Positions 18,527-28,506 are shown, numbered from the stretch's first letter. The stretch: DNA of 64,000 nucleotides from CAMCXE01 sp036520615 (GCA_036520615.1 DATDJI010000092.1:1-64000), one strand, 5' to 3'. Numbers and translations: made by a program. The notes: generated by a model not told the origin, from the letters alone.

Positions 18527-19639
18527 ATGAATTCAGATATCAGCGACATTGACCGCCAAACCGCCGAAGATCTGTTTGAAGATTTCACCTCTCACCACAG
18601 CCATGTAGAGCAGGCAATTGCCGAATTATTGGTAATGCCTTCAGACGGCGCACTGCACCAGTTATTTCGCGAAGTTCATACAATTAAAGGCAATGCTTCG
18701 ATGTTTGGCTTTGATGAAATTGTGCATTTCATCCACTCCATCGAAAACGTAATCAGTGCGTTGCGCACTGGACAACTACAGATGACTCGAGCCATTGGCG
18801 AAGTCATTATGATGGCCATGGACCGAGCACGGGATCTGCACGAAGTGTATTTATTTAAAAGAACCTTCGATAAACTCAATATTGCTGATATTCAATCGGC
18901 ATTAGGACAACTCGCCGCCGCACGCAATGAACACAGCGTTGAAATTACCACCACAAACGCCATCAACCAGTTAACCAACCACTTCGCAAGCGCAGATATC
19001 AGTGAAGAGGAAAATCCACCGCAAGCCTCCGCGTATTTCAGTGCCGATTTACAAATCAAACAGGATTTAATTTTTTTTCGCTCGTTGGCACAGGAACTAG
19101 ATAAACAAAATATTTTTTGGGACCAACGCAGTGCATTGATATTTCGCTGGTCGCAAAAAATGAATGCCCTCAGCGATTATGCAATCGACCCTTCTCAATT
19201 GGCCGCTGCAGTTTATTTACACGATATTGGTATGAGCTTTTTACCCTCAGATATCGTGAATAAAACTAGTAAATTAACGGCGCTGGAAAATCAGCAAGTA
19301 CACAAACACCCGATCTGGGGTATGGAATTTGTGCGCAGAATGAATCGATGGCAGGAAGCTGCGTTGATGATCAGCCAACACCACGAACGCTTCGACGGCA
19401 CCGGCTACCCGGCCATGATAGAAGGCAACGCTATTCATAGCGGCGCCCGTATTATCGCCATTTTGGATGCCTTCTATGCAATCATTAACGCCCGTGCAGA
19501 TCGAGCGCTGCGGCGCTCGATTCTTCGCGCCGTATCAGAGATCAATGCCTGCTCTGGTACTCAGTTCTGCCCCACCTGGGTGAGCCTGTTTAACCAGGTG
19601 ATCCGCGATGAAAGCCGTGAAGGGCTTTTAGGCCATTAA
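18527..19639 (+). CDS. Hpt domain protein with C-terminal HD-GYP domain
   Basis: The 370-residue protein starts at an ATG with a near-perfect AAGGAGG site. Residues 10-125 are a histidine phosphotransfer domain with the phosphoacceptor H51 in REVHTIKGNASMFGF. Residues 190-365 are an HD-GYP domain with H232-D233 (YLHDIG), HKHP, HHERFDGTGYP (GYP at 293-295) and a final GARIIAILDAF. HD-GYP enzymes hydrolyse cyclic di-GMP. The usual Lys after HDIG is Met here and the last Asp region is altered (ILDAFYAIINARADR), so activity should be tested. The layout suggests a phosphorelay controlling c-di-GMP breakdown, with the histidine kinase encoded elsewhere. Confidence 0.85.
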   Translation: MNSDISDIDRQTAEDLFEDFTSHHSHVEQAIAELLVMPSDGALHQLFREVHTIKGNASMFGFDEIVHFIHSIENVISALRTGQLQMTRAIGEVIMMAMDRARDLHEVYLFKRTFDKLNIADIQSALGQLAAARNEHSVEITTTNAINQLTNHFASADISEEENPPQASAYFSADLQIKQDLIFFRSLAQELDKQNIFWDQRSALIFRWSQKMNALSDYAIDPSQLAAAVYLHDIGMSFLPSDIVNKTSKLTALENQQVHKHPIWGMEFVRRMNRWQEAALMISQHHERFDGTGYPAMIEGNAIHSGARIIAILDAFYAIINARADRALRRSILRAVSEINACSGTQFCPTWVSLFNQVIRDESREGLLGH

Positions 19640-19752
19640 TAGCTTTTATTTAGGCACTCTTTAGCGTTAAAACTCGCCAGCAAGGCATGACCGACAAAGC
19701 CCAAACTGCTATAGTCGCGGCTTTTTTGACGGCCTCAAAAGGTGCTTTATTC

Positions 19753-21801
19753 ATGTCTGTTCGTACAATTTTAGTGACCTGTGCTCTCCCCTATGCCAAT
19801 GGATCAATCCATTTAGGCCATATGGTGGAACATATCCAAGCAGATATTTGGGTACGTTTTCAAAAAATGCGCGGACACCAGATCACGTTTGTATGCGCCG
19901 ACGATGCCCACGGCACGGCCATTATGCTTGCCGCTGAAAAACTCAGCATTAGCAGTGAAGAGCAAATCGAGCGCGTAAAAACAGAACACATCGCAGACTT
20001 TGCAGGCTTTTCAATTCATTTTGATAATTACCACTCCACTCATTCAGCGGAAAACAAAACGCTCTCTGAATTAATTTATTCTCGCTTAAAAACCAACGGC
20101 CATATTAATGAGCGCTCAATAGTGCAGGCTTTTGACCCGGTAAAGAACATATTTTTAGCGGACCGCTATATAAAAGGCACTTGCCCTAAATGTAAAACCC
20201 CTGATCAATACGGCGATAATTGCGAAGCCTGCGGCGCCACCTATGCGCCTATGGAGCTAATTAATCCGATATCTATGTATTCCGGTGCAACTCCGATTGC
20301 CAAAGAATCCAAACATTTATTTTTCGCCTTACCGCTATTCAGTGATTTTTTGCGCGACTGGACCCGCGCTGGGCATTTAGCGCCTGAGGTGGCCAATAAA
20401 TTAGCCGAATGGATTGATGGCGGCCTACAGGAGTGGGATATCTCACGCGACGCACCCTATTTTGGTTTTGAAATCCCCGGTGAGCCGGGCAAATATTTTT
20501 ATGTTTGGCTGGATGCACCTATCGGCTATATGGCCTCCCATCAACACTATTGCGAGCAACATAAGCTAGATTTTAATGCCTATTGGAAGCCTGACAGCAG
20601 CGCTGAGCTTTATCATTTTATCGGCAAAGATATTATTAATTTCCACGGTTTATTTTGGCCAGCGATGTTGCACTCAGCGAATTTTCGCACACCCACACAA
20701 GTGTTTTGCCACGGGTTTTTAACCGTGGATGGCAAAAAAATGAGTAAATCCCGCGGCACGTTTGTAAACGCACGCACGTATCTTGAGCATTTAAACCCGG
20801 AATATCTGCGTTATTATTTTGCTAGCAAACTGACCTCAGGCATTGAAGACATTGATTTAAATTTGGAAGATTTTGTCAGCCGAGTGAATTCTGATTTGGT
20901 TGGAAAAGTCGTGAATATTGCTAGCCGCTGCGCCAATTTTATTCATAAATTAAACGACGGCGAGCTTAATAGCTCCCCGCTTGAACTAGATTTATGGGAG
21001 CGCACACAAGCGGCAAGTGTCCCCATCGCGCAGCTTTATGAAAACCGTGAATTCGCTAAAGCTATGCGGGAGATTATGGCGCTTGCCGATGCAGCTAACG
21101 AATTTATTGCCGCCAATGCACCTTGGGCGTTAGCAAAACAACCAGGTAAGGAGCAACGAGTAATTGCCATTTGTAGCCTCGGCATCAATTTGTTTGCGGC
21201 ATTAATGACCTATTTAAAACCCGTTCTGCCGGAAATGGCCCTGCACGCTGAGGAATTTTTAGGTGTAACGCTGCATTGGCAAACGCCGCCACAATATTTA
21301 CACGGGCAGCGTATAAAGCCGTTTAAACCCTTAGTGCAACGCGTTGAACAGGAAAAAATCCAAGCGATGGTAGAAGCTAGCAAATCTGCAGAACCTATTG
21401 GTACCGCGTCAAACGATACAGCCGCTCCGGCAAGTGAAGCTGCAACTGGTTGGCTAGCAAAAGATCCCATTTCCGCTCAAATTGACTATGCCGATTTTGC
21501 CAAAATTGATTTGCGCGTCGCTAAAATTATTCACGCCGAAGCTGTAACCGGCGCTGATAAATTATTGCGCTTGGTGTTAAGCCTGGGCGATGCAGAGCGC
21601 CAAGTATTTGCGGGAATTAAAAGCGCCTACACACCGGAGGATTTAATCGGCAAACACACGGTGGTTGTCGCCAATTTAGCGGCGCGGAAAATGAAATTCG
21701 GCATGAGTGAAGGCATGGTGTTAGCCGCAGGGCCTGGTGGTAAAGATTTATTTATTCTTGAGCCACACGCAGGTGCAGAAGCCGGCATGAAGGTTATGTA
21801 A
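19753..21801 (+). CDS. metG: Methionyl-tRNA synthetase
   Basis: The class I aminoacyl-tRNA synthetase has 682 residues from ATG 19753, where homology begins (ILVTCALPYANGSIHLGH). A 22-codon upstream extension from 19687 is not family-like. The HIGH motif reads HLGH and KMSKS is KKMSKSRGTF. The zinc knuckle CPKCKTPDQYGDNCEACGA is of the four-cysteine type. The C-terminal 110 residues are the tRNA-binding dimerisation domain (YADFAKIDLRVAKI) as in E. coli. It is followed by rsxA after 5 bp. Confidence 0.97.
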   Translation: MSVRTILVTCALPYANGSIHLGHMVEHIQADIWVRFQKMRGHQITFVCADDAHGTAIMLAAEKLSISSEEQIERVKTEHIADFAGFSIHFDNYHSTHSAENKTLSELIYSRLKTNGHINERSIVQAFDPVKNIFLADRYIKGTCPKCKTPDQYGDNCEACGATYAPMELINPISMYSGATPIAKESKHLFFALPLFSDFLRDWTRAGHLAPEVANKLAEWIDGGLQEWDISRDAPYFGFEIPGEPGKYFYVWLDAPIGYMASHQHYCEQHKLDFNAYWKPDSSAELYHFIGKDIINFHGLFWPAMLHSANFRTPTQVFCHGFLTVDGKKMSKSRGTFVNARTYLEHLNPEYLRYYFASKLTSGIEDIDLNLEDFVSRVNSDLVGKVVNIASRCANFIHKLNDGELNSSPLELDLWERTQAASVPIAQLYENREFAKAMREIMALADAANEFIAANAPWALAKQPGKEQRVIAICSLGINLFAALMTYLKPVLPEMALHAEEFLGVTLHWQTPPQYLHGQRIKPFKPLVQRVEQEKIQAMVEASKSAEPIGTASNDTAAPASEAATGWLAKDPISAQIDYADFAKIDLRVAKIIHAEAVTGADKLLRLVLSLGDAERQVFAGIKSAYTPEDLIGKHTVVVANLAARKMKFGMSEGMVLAAGPGGKDLFILEPHAGAEAGMKVM

Positions 21802-21806
21802 TCGAC

Positions 21807-22379
21807 ATGGATTTTTTCGCTATTTTATTGGGCATGGTGCTAGTAAATAATTTTGTTCTAGTACAATTTTTGGGCCTGTGCCCATTTATGGGTGTGTCCA
21901 ATCAAACCTCGTCAGCATTAGGCATGGGTGCGGCTACAACGTTTGTGCTCACCCTTGCCAGCTTGTGCTGTTATTTAGTCGATCATTGGGTTTTAGTTCC
22001 TTTGCATATCCCATTTTTGCGCACAATTTGTTTTATTGTAGTAATCGCGGCAGTTGTGCAATTTGCAAAATTATTTATAGAAAAATTCAGCCCGCTTTTA
22101 TATCGAGTACTCGGCGTGTACTTACCTTTAATTACCACCAATTGCGCAGTGCTAGGTTTGTGCCTGCAGAATGCCAATAAAACCATGAGTTTTTTTCAAG
22201 CGGGTGTGTACGGATTGGGTGCTGGGTTAGGGTTTTCACTTGTTCTTGTATGTTTTTCTGCGATGCGCGAGCGCTTAATTCATGCGGATGCGCCGCGTGC
22301 ATTTAAGGGTCCAGCTTTAGCGATGGTTACGGCTGGGCTTATGTCGTTAGCATTTATGGGATTTGCAGGTTTAGTTTAA
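21807..22379 (+). CDS. rsxA: Ion-translocating oxidoreductase subunit RsxA/RnfA
   Basis: The 190-residue integral membrane protein has six hydrophobic helices and the family motifs NNFVLVQFLGLCPFMGVS and LITTNCAVLG. RnfA is a membrane subunit of the Rnf/Rsx complex, which couples ferredoxin-NAD+ electron transfer to ion movement or keeps SoxR reduced. It is the first of three consecutive rsx genes, with 2 bp to rsxB. Confidence 0.95.
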   Translation: MDFFAILLGMVLVNNFVLVQFLGLCPFMGVSNQTSSALGMGAATTFVLTLASLCCYLVDHWVLVPLHIPFLRTICFIVVIAAVVQFAKLFIEKFSPLLYRVLGVYLPLITTNCAVLGLCLQNANKTMSFFQAGVYGLGAGLGFSLVLVCFSAMRERLIHADAPRAFKGPALAMVTAGLMSLAFMGFAGLV

Positions 22380-22381
22380 CG

Positions 22382-22996
22382 ATGCAATTTCTCGACGATG
22401 TATCCATGTGGCAGCTAATACACAATTCACCTTGGCTCTCGAGCTTAATAGCACTAGGCGGCTTGTGTTTTGTAAGTGGGCTGCTGTTGGGTTTTGCTGC
22501 GTTACGCTTTCGCGTTGAAGGCAGCCCATTGGTTGCACAAATTGATGCAATTTTGCCGCAAACCCAATGTGGTCAATGCGGCCACCCTGGCTGCCGCCCC
22601 TATGCCGAAGCAATAGCAACAGGTGAAGCCATTAACCGCTGCCCACCCGGCGGCCAAGCCACAATTGATGCCTTAGCTCATCTTTTAGGCCTGGAACCAC
22701 TGCCGCTAGATGCTGAACACGGCGTTGCCAGTGCGATAAAAACTGTTGCCTACATCCGCGAATCTGAATGTATCGGCTGCACAAAGTGTATTCAGGCTTG
22801 CCCGGTCGATGCCATTCTCGGCGCCGCCAAATTAATGCACACGGTAATTGCTAGCGAATGCACCGGTTGTGATCTATGCGTGGAGCCCTGCCCAGTAGAC
22901 TGTATTGAAATGCGTCCGCTCACTCCGCCTGTGCAGGTCTGGTCCTGGCCCGCCCCCTCTCATACTCATTTAATCGCCAGCGACCGCGCCCTATGA
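22382..22996 (+). CDS. rsxB: Ion-translocating oxidoreductase subunit RsxB/RnfB
   Basis: The 204-residue protein has an N-terminal membrane anchor (about residues 20-40), a four-cysteine cluster region (QTQCGQCGHPGCRPYAEAI ... RCPPGG) and two [4Fe-4S] ferredoxin motifs (CIGCTKCIQACPVDAI and CTGCDLCVEPCPVDCI). It carries electrons within the Rnf/Rsx complex at the cytoplasmic face of the membrane. It overlaps rsxC by 4 nt. Confidence 0.95.
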   Translation: MQFLDDVSMWQLIHNSPWLSSLIALGGLCFVSGLLLGFAALRFRVEGSPLVAQIDAILPQTQCGQCGHPGCRPYAEAIATGEAINRCPPGGQATIDALAHLLGLEPLPLDAEHGVASAIKTVAYIRESECIGCTKCIQACPVDAILGAAKLMHTVIASECTGCDLCVEPCPVDCIEMRPLTPPVQVWSWPAPSHTHLIASDRAL

Positions 22997-25146
22997 CTCA
23001 ACTCTGGCCCATCAGCGGCGGCATTCATCCCCCGCAAAATAAACAACAAACCTGCAACACAACTATCCGGAACCTGCCATTACCGGAGCATTTTTACCTA
23101 AGTCTGTTGCAAGATCGCGGCGCGCAACTGGGCGAAGCCCTACAGCCAGTTGTAATGGCGGGAGATTATGTTAAAAAAGGCCAATTAATAGCCACAGGTG
23201 TGGGCATTCAAGCGGTGCCCCTGCACGCACCCACATCCGGCCACATCGGCCAGGTTATCGACAGACCTTTAAATCACCCTTCGGGGAACCCCGGCCCACA
23301 TATAGAGCTAATCAGCGATGGCTTGGATCAGTGGCATTTGCTTACCGCTTGTGAAGATCCTTTCAAACTGGATAAGTCGGCACTGCTAGGGCTTATTCAA
23401 CAAGCTGGCATTTGCGGTATGGGCGGTGCAGGCTTTCCGACAGCCTTAAAGTTATCGACCGAGCAGCCCATTCATACACTGATTTTAAACGGTACCGAGT
23501 GCGAACCCTATATCACTACCGATGACCGCCTGATGCAGGAAGAACCAACTGACATTCTCAACGGCGCCTTGCTGTGTGCACAAATCCTTGGGGCACAGCA
23601 GATTAAAATCGCCATTGAAGATAACAAACCCCAAGCCATAACCAGTATCTGTACGGCGATCAAATCCTTCGCAGGCGCACGAGCGAATCAATTTCATCTT
23701 GCAACCTTACCTACTATTTACCCGTCTGGCGGCACCAAACAATTAGTGCAAATTCTCACCGGCCAACAGGTACCCTCCGGCCAGCAAGCAACTAGTCTGG
23801 GCTTGATGGTAATAAATGTTGCTACGGTTCGAGCGGTTTGGCGGGCGGTGCGCTGGGGGGAACCACTTATTGAGCGGGTGACTACGCTCAGTGGCAGCGC
23901 GCTGAAGCAGCAGAGCAATATCTGGGTGCGTATAGGCACACCTGTCAGGCACATCCTCAATGAACTCGGTTGGAGTTATAGCGAAAATTCGCCGTTAATT
24001 TTAGGTGGTCCATTAATGGGCTTTACCCTTAAGCCAGATGCATCGCTGGGTAAAACCAGCAACTGCGTCATTGCTCCTCTCTCAGCTGAAATGCCCCCTG
24101 CCCCGGAAGAGGCACCCTGTATTCGGTGCGGCCAATGCGATAGTGTTTGCCCGGCGCAGCTTTTACCACAACAACTTTTTTGGCACGCAAAAGCTAAGGA
24201 AAATGCTCGACTCATCAACCACAATTTATTCGACTGTATTGAATGCGGTGCCTGCAGTTATGTATGCCCGAGCACAATTCCGCTCGTCCATTATTATCGG
24301 CATGCCAAAGCGGATATTCGTGCGCAGCAAGAGATAAAACTCAAAGCTGATCACGCCCGTAGCCGGTTTGAGGCCCATCAAGCTCGTATTGAACAACAGG
24401 AAGCGGATAAACAAGCCAAGCGCACGAGCCGCCAAGCGGCAGCTGTTGCAATCCAAACTCAGCTTGACCTAAGCGCTATGCCTACACCTGCTGTTCCCGA
24501 GCAATCAGCTGAAAACATTGCCGCCAAATTACAGCGCCACCGGCAAAGTGCACAGGAGCGCTTAGATAGGTTAAAGCAACAATTTGCCGAAGAGCCGGAC
24601 GCTGCCAGGCACGAGAAATTAGCGGCCAGTATTAAACAGGCACAAGTGCGATTGAGCGAAGCGGAATTAAAAATTGCCGAATTAACCAGCCAAAATAGCG
24701 CCGATAAAGCGCTTGCCAAATTGCACGCCAGCCCACAACAACTGGCTAATCAAGCATTCAGTACGCTGCATAAGCAACTGGCTATTACTGAAGAAAAACT
24801 CCTGGACGCTCGCGCAAACAATTTGCCCAGCCTGCATGCACTCACGCTAGCGGTGGAAAAACTGCGGCACAAAATCCACCAGGCCAGCAGTGAACTGCCT
24901 GATCATTCAGCCGAGCCTGCCGGGCCGGACGCTGCAACCCTTGCCGCAGCAGAACAAGCTTTAGCCCGCCTAGCCGCTAAAAAGACTCAAACAGCAGAAG
25001 AGAAAAAACAGGCCTTAATTGAATCTGTTGAGAAACGCATCCAACAACTGCATAGCCGTATGCAAAGCTGCGAAGCGGAAAAAATTCCAACATTAAAAGA
25101 AAGTTTGGCTGCGCTTGAAGCGCGTTTAAAAGAACTAAGCCATTAA
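22993..25146 (+). CDS. rsxC: Ion-translocating oxidoreductase subunit RsxC/RnfC
   Basis: The 717-residue protein has the NADH/FMN-binding core (GICGMGGAGFPTALKL, LNGTECEPYITTDDRLM) and two [4Fe-4S] motifs (CIRCGQCDSVCPAQLLP and CIECGACSYVCPSTIPLV). A long Ala/Glu/Lys/Gln-rich coiled-coil tail runs from about residue 440 to the end. It is the NADH-reacting subunit of Rnf/Rsx. The expected rsxD, rsxG and rsxE do not follow: the next gene is a response regulator on the other strand 50 bp on. Confidence 0.95.
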   Translation: MTQLWPISGGIHPPQNKQQTCNTTIRNLPLPEHFYLSLLQDRGAQLGEALQPVVMAGDYVKKGQLIATGVGIQAVPLHAPTSGHIGQVIDRPLNHPSGNPGPHIELISDGLDQWHLLTACEDPFKLDKSALLGLIQQAGICGMGGAGFPTALKLSTEQPIHTLILNGTECEPYITTDDRLMQEEPTDILNGALLCAQILGAQQIKIAIEDNKPQAITSICTAIKSFAGARANQFHLATLPTIYPSGGTKQLVQILTGQQVPSGQQATSLGLMVINVATVRAVWRAVRWGEPLIERVTTLSGSALKQQSNIWVRIGTPVRHILNELGWSYSENSPLILGGPLMGFTLKPDASLGKTSNCVIAPLSAEMPPAPEEAPCIRCGQCDSVCPAQLLPQQLFWHAKAKENARLINHNLFDCIECGACSYVCPSTIPLVHYYRHAKADIRAQQEIKLKADHARSRFEAHQARIEQQEADKQAKRTSRQAAAVAIQTQLDLSAMPTPAVPEQSAENIAAKLQRHRQSAQERLDRLKQQFAEEPDAARHEKLAASIKQAQVRLSEAELKIAELTSQNSADKALAKLHASPQQLANQAFSTLHKQLAITEEKLLDARANNLPSLHALTLAVEKLRHKIHQASSELPDHSAEPAGPDAATLAAAEQALARLAAKKTQTAEEKKQALIESVEKRIQQLHSRMQSCEAEKIPTLKESLAALEARLKELSH

Positions 25147-25195
25147 TCACTATAGAAAGTTTTATTAATCGCTGCTTTTTCCTAACCCGTCTTGC

Positions 25196-25795
25196 CTAAT
25201 TCACCCACAGCTTATGCGCAGCCTCAATCAATTGCACAGAATTCACCACGTTGAGTTTTTTCATAATATTTTCCTTGTGTTTTTCTACCGTGCGCAGGGA
25301 AATCGTTAATTGATCTGCAATAGAGCTGAGAGTTAGTCCTTGGGCAAACAAACCTAAAATTTGCTGCTCCCTCTGCGTAAGGCCTACGTTTGCATCGGCA
25401 ATTAAATCAGCAACTGTAGCAGAAACAAAATGCTGCCCCAGCGCCACCTGCTCAAGTGCCTGCAAAATCATATCGGCATTATCGCGCTTGTGTACTAACC
25501 CGTCGCAAAGCGCAATCTCAAGTTGATGCAAAGCGGCGCCGGATTGAATTCCTGTGAGCAAAATAATTTTAACTTGGGTTAATTTAGATCTTAATTGCTC
25601 TGTTACCGACACAGGATCGCCGCCTGGCATCTGATAATCAAGTAGAATACAATCCGGCTCAATGCAACATGCCTGTTCAACCAGCCCAGTAAAAGATTGT
25701 GCATGAGCTATTACAGTGTGGGTGGAGCGCGCCTCGATTAATAAAGCAAGGGATTGACGGAAAATATCATGATCATCCGCGATCAAAATGTTCAT
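25196..25795 (-). CDS. LuxR/NarL-type response regulator
   Basis: The 199-residue protein starts at ATG 25795 (MNILIADDHDIFRQSL); the longer upstream reading is not family-like. An N-terminal receiver domain has the phosphoacceptor Asp in CILLDYQMPGGD and the acidic pair in ADDHD. A C-terminal NarL/LuxR helix-turn-helix reads LTQREQQILGLFAQGLTLSSIADQLTISLRTVEKHKENIMKKL. The conserved switch Lys region reads VHKRDN. It is divergent from, and only 26 bp from the start of, a histidine kinase gene, its likely partner. Confidence 0.9.
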   Translation of the reverse strand: MNILIADDHDIFRQSLALLIEARSTHTVIAHAQSFTGLVEQACCIEPDCILLDYQMPGGDPVSVTEQLRSKLTQVKIILLTGIQSGAALHQLEIALCDGLVHKRDNADMILQALEQVALGQHFVSATVADLIADANVGLTQREQQILGLFAQGLTLSSIADQLTISLRTVEKHKENIMKKLNVVNSVQLIEAAHKLWVN

Positions 25796-25821
25796 ACAAA
25801 GACACTCCAGTTGATAAGCGC

Positions 25822-27927
25822 ATGCGGTCGAAAATAAAGTCGGTTTTAATCTGTAACCCTGTGCGCAAGAGTTACCATCTGGTCTACATTCTAACAGGCT
25901 TGGCCATTTTGGCTGCCTGCTGGCTGGGCATCGCAACGGAATCTCCTGCGGATAACACACCCAAACGTGCAGGCCACGTATTTTTCCCACCGGTAGATAT
26001 TAACGCAATTTCATCTACGACACCGCTTGAACAATTTGTATTTTATTTGCCGGACGCACAAGGTACGCTTGATGCCAAAAGCGCCTTTAGCCGGACCGAT
26101 CAATTTATTCCCCTTAAACAAAAGCCTATTACTTTTCACACCAAATCCCATTGGTACGCAATACATTTATTTAATAGCCTGAATACACAAACGCACTGGT
26201 TTATCACCACAGGTGTGTCTACCGCCCCGCTACTGCGCGCCTATTGGATAAATACTAACGAGCAAATAAATAAAAATGAGCGAGCAAATCCGCAAACTGA
26301 AGAAAATTCGACACAACTGATCAATCAAGACATTAATTTACCTAAAAGCTCTAATGAAACAATTAATTTTTCCGCACCGAATAACTATACTCTTATAGAA
26401 AGCCAAATTGCCTATGGCTTTCCCACACTGCTATTTACTTTACCGTTGCAACCCAATGCAGACGGAATTTTACTGATCGAATATCAAAGCTTGGCGCATT
26501 TTCCGCTGACGTTACATATCTACGACTCCGATCACTTACTTGAATCTACACAACGCTTAAAACTTGCCAATGGTATTTATATAGGCGCAATTGGTATTTT
26601 ATTTTTATTTTTCTTTGGGCAGTTTTTAATCAGCCGCGACAAAGTTTATCTTTATTATTCGATGTTTGTACTGTTTGCTATTCTCATCATGATGCAAATC
26701 AGCGGCCCAGCACAATTGTTTAATCAGAGCAGCACCAGCCAAGCGATGATAACGACGCTAATAGGTGGCGGCATTTACGTTTTTTATTTTATTTTTTCTG
26801 CCGAATTCCTACCACTTAAAAATCGCAACAAACTGCTTTATCGCGCGCTGGTAACGCTAAGCGGCACAGTCCTCGGCTTAACTATCTTAGGCTTTTTTTA
26901 CCCCAGCGCCTACGCACTGAGCATTGTAATTGCTATCGGTTTACCCTGGCCTATTGCTGGTGCCATCTGGGCTTGGAGGCAAAAGAATTCGTCTGCAGTT
27001 TTTTTCCTTGTCGGCTCCTTAACTCACTGCGTGTCAACCTACTTTCTTTTATTAGCGTGTCTAGGCTTCACTACGTTTCGCAACGAACTTATTTTTCGTA
27101 TTGCCTGTTTAGGCCTAATGTTCGATATCTTATGTTTTGCTGTAGCCATTATTTATCAAAGTAATCAGGTACGTTTACACTACAACCGTCAGTTGCAAGA
27201 ACGCATTAACGATCTTAATGCCCTTGCCGAAAGCGAGCAAATCTCGGCGAAGGCGCTGAGTATGTCAAAACAAGCGGTGCTTAATTTAGCCGCGGCCGCA
27301 CATGACTTACAACAACCTTTATCCGCTATGCAGTTGCTGCTATCGTTGCAGAATTCCGCTGACCCTACTGTACAAAATGTCCAGGGCGCTCTTAATTACG
27401 CTTGCTCGTTGTTAAATTCTGCACTAGGTTCAGCGCGGCAGGACTACCAAACTTTTTGTGAATCAGTCGATGCACGTATGCTACTTGGCACAGCAAAATA
27501 TCGTCACGAACATAAATTTGCGGAAAAAAAACTTACTCTACGACTGCGCTGCAAACCAGAGCCAATAAATTGCTTACCTATTGTGGTCAATCGCATTTTG
27601 GACAATCTTTTATCAAACGCTTATAAGTACACATCGAAGGGAAAAATTTTAATAAGTGGGCGTAGACGTTTAAGCGGAGACTTTTTAATTCAAATTTGGG
27701 ACATGGGCCGCGGCATGGATCACAAGCAAGTAAATAAGTTGACCACGCCGTTCGAGCGTATAAACGACACCGAGGAACTAGGTTTTGGCCTGGGCTTGTT
27801 TATCGTTAAATCGCTCTGTCATCAAGCTGGTTATATTTTTTCTATCCGCTCAAAGGAACATCACGGCAGTTGTTTTAGCATCTTAATCCCCGAAAACAAA
27901 ACCAAACACGACTGGTTGGAAGAATAA
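25822..27927 (+). CDS. Sensor histidine kinase with 7TMR-DISM sensor module
   Basis: The protein has 701 residues from ATG 25822. A first membrane helix (about 19-39) is followed by a periplasmic DISM-type extracellular domain (about 50-240), seven membrane helices (about 250-455), a coiled coil and the kinase core. The core shows the H-box AAAHDLQQPLSAMQLL, the N-box NRILDNLLSNAYKY, the G1 box WDMGRGMD and the G2 box GFGLGLFIVKSL. DISM modules are thought to sense carbohydrates or small ligands. Upstream starts would overlap the divergent response regulator; GTG 25861 is an alternative. It probably phosphorylates that regulator. Confidence 0.88.
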   Translation: MRSKIKSVLICNPVRKSYHLVYILTGLAILAACWLGIATESPADNTPKRAGHVFFPPVDINAISSTTPLEQFVFYLPDAQGTLDAKSAFSRTDQFIPLKQKPITFHTKSHWYAIHLFNSLNTQTHWFITTGVSTAPLLRAYWINTNEQINKNERANPQTEENSTQLINQDINLPKSSNETINFSAPNNYTLIESQIAYGFPTLLFTLPLQPNADGILLIEYQSLAHFPLTLHIYDSDHLLESTQRLKLANGIYIGAIGILFLFFFGQFLISRDKVYLYYSMFVLFAILIMMQISGPAQLFNQSSTSQAMITTLIGGGIYVFYFIFSAEFLPLKNRNKLLYRALVTLSGTVLGLTILGFFYPSAYALSIVIAIGLPWPIAGAIWAWRQKNSSAVFFLVGSLTHCVSTYFLLLACLGFTTFRNELIFRIACLGLMFDILCFAVAIIYQSNQVRLHYNRQLQERINDLNALAESEQISAKALSMSKQAVLNLAAAAHDLQQPLSAMQLLLSLQNSADPTVQNVQGALNYACSLLNSALGSARQDYQTFCESVDARMLLGTAKYRHEHKFAEKKLTLRLRCKPEPINCLPIVVNRILDNLLSNAYKYTSKGKILISGRRRLSGDFLIQIWDMGRGMDHKQVNKLTTPFERINDTEELGFGLGLFIVKSLCHQAGYIFSIRSKEHHGSCFSILIPENKTKHDWLEE

Positions 27928-28304
27928 TTAATCGTAGCGCTAACGCCGGCGGCAATATTTACTGACTGAATATCGTTGAAATCCTGTAAATACTGTTTCA
28001 TTGAATTGGTATCTGGCAGATTAAAATGCACTGTTGGTACCTCTATACAACTTGTATGACTGAAGAACATTCATACATATAAAAAGTGGCGAAAATTGAG
28101 CTGCGTATATTCGCTGGTACTGCAACAATCGCCATACAGCCATCGCCAATAAATAGCAATTTTTAAGTAACCGCGTACGGCCGTCGTCTCTTATGGACTA
28201 AATATCACAAGCGTTTAATAGAGTCACCTGCTCCGCATTTATCCATGAATATACAAGGTCATCTACCTTATACCGTCTTACTCAGACACATTCGGTTATC
28301 CACT

Positions 28305-28378
28305 ATGGTGCACGAACCGCATTAAACTCACCTATACGGCACCAAATACACTCACAGAAAACATTTCATGGTGCACCA
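28305..28378. promoter_or_regulatory. Repeated TGGTGCAC elements, NtrC-site-like
   Basis: ATGGTGCAC occurs in direct orientation at 28305-28313 and 28368-28376, exactly 63 bp apart (about six helical turns). The second copy is part of the palindrome TGGTGCACCA (28369-28378), and GCACCA occurs at 28339-28344. NtrC binds dyads of the TGCACC-N5-GGTGCA kind, so these look like half-sites, although none has the full dyad with the right spacing. They lie about 130-200 bp upstream of a sigma-54-like promoter, the usual place for an activator. Confidence 0.35.
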
Positions 28379-28506
28379 CCAATAGACACTGCAGTTAAAT
28401 TTAAGCACCATAATCGATCACCAGATTCCTCCGCCCCATCATCGATAATTTCCTATCCGCTGACAAACCTGCAGAAATCCAGCAGATTTTAGAATTATCG
28501 TAGTTT

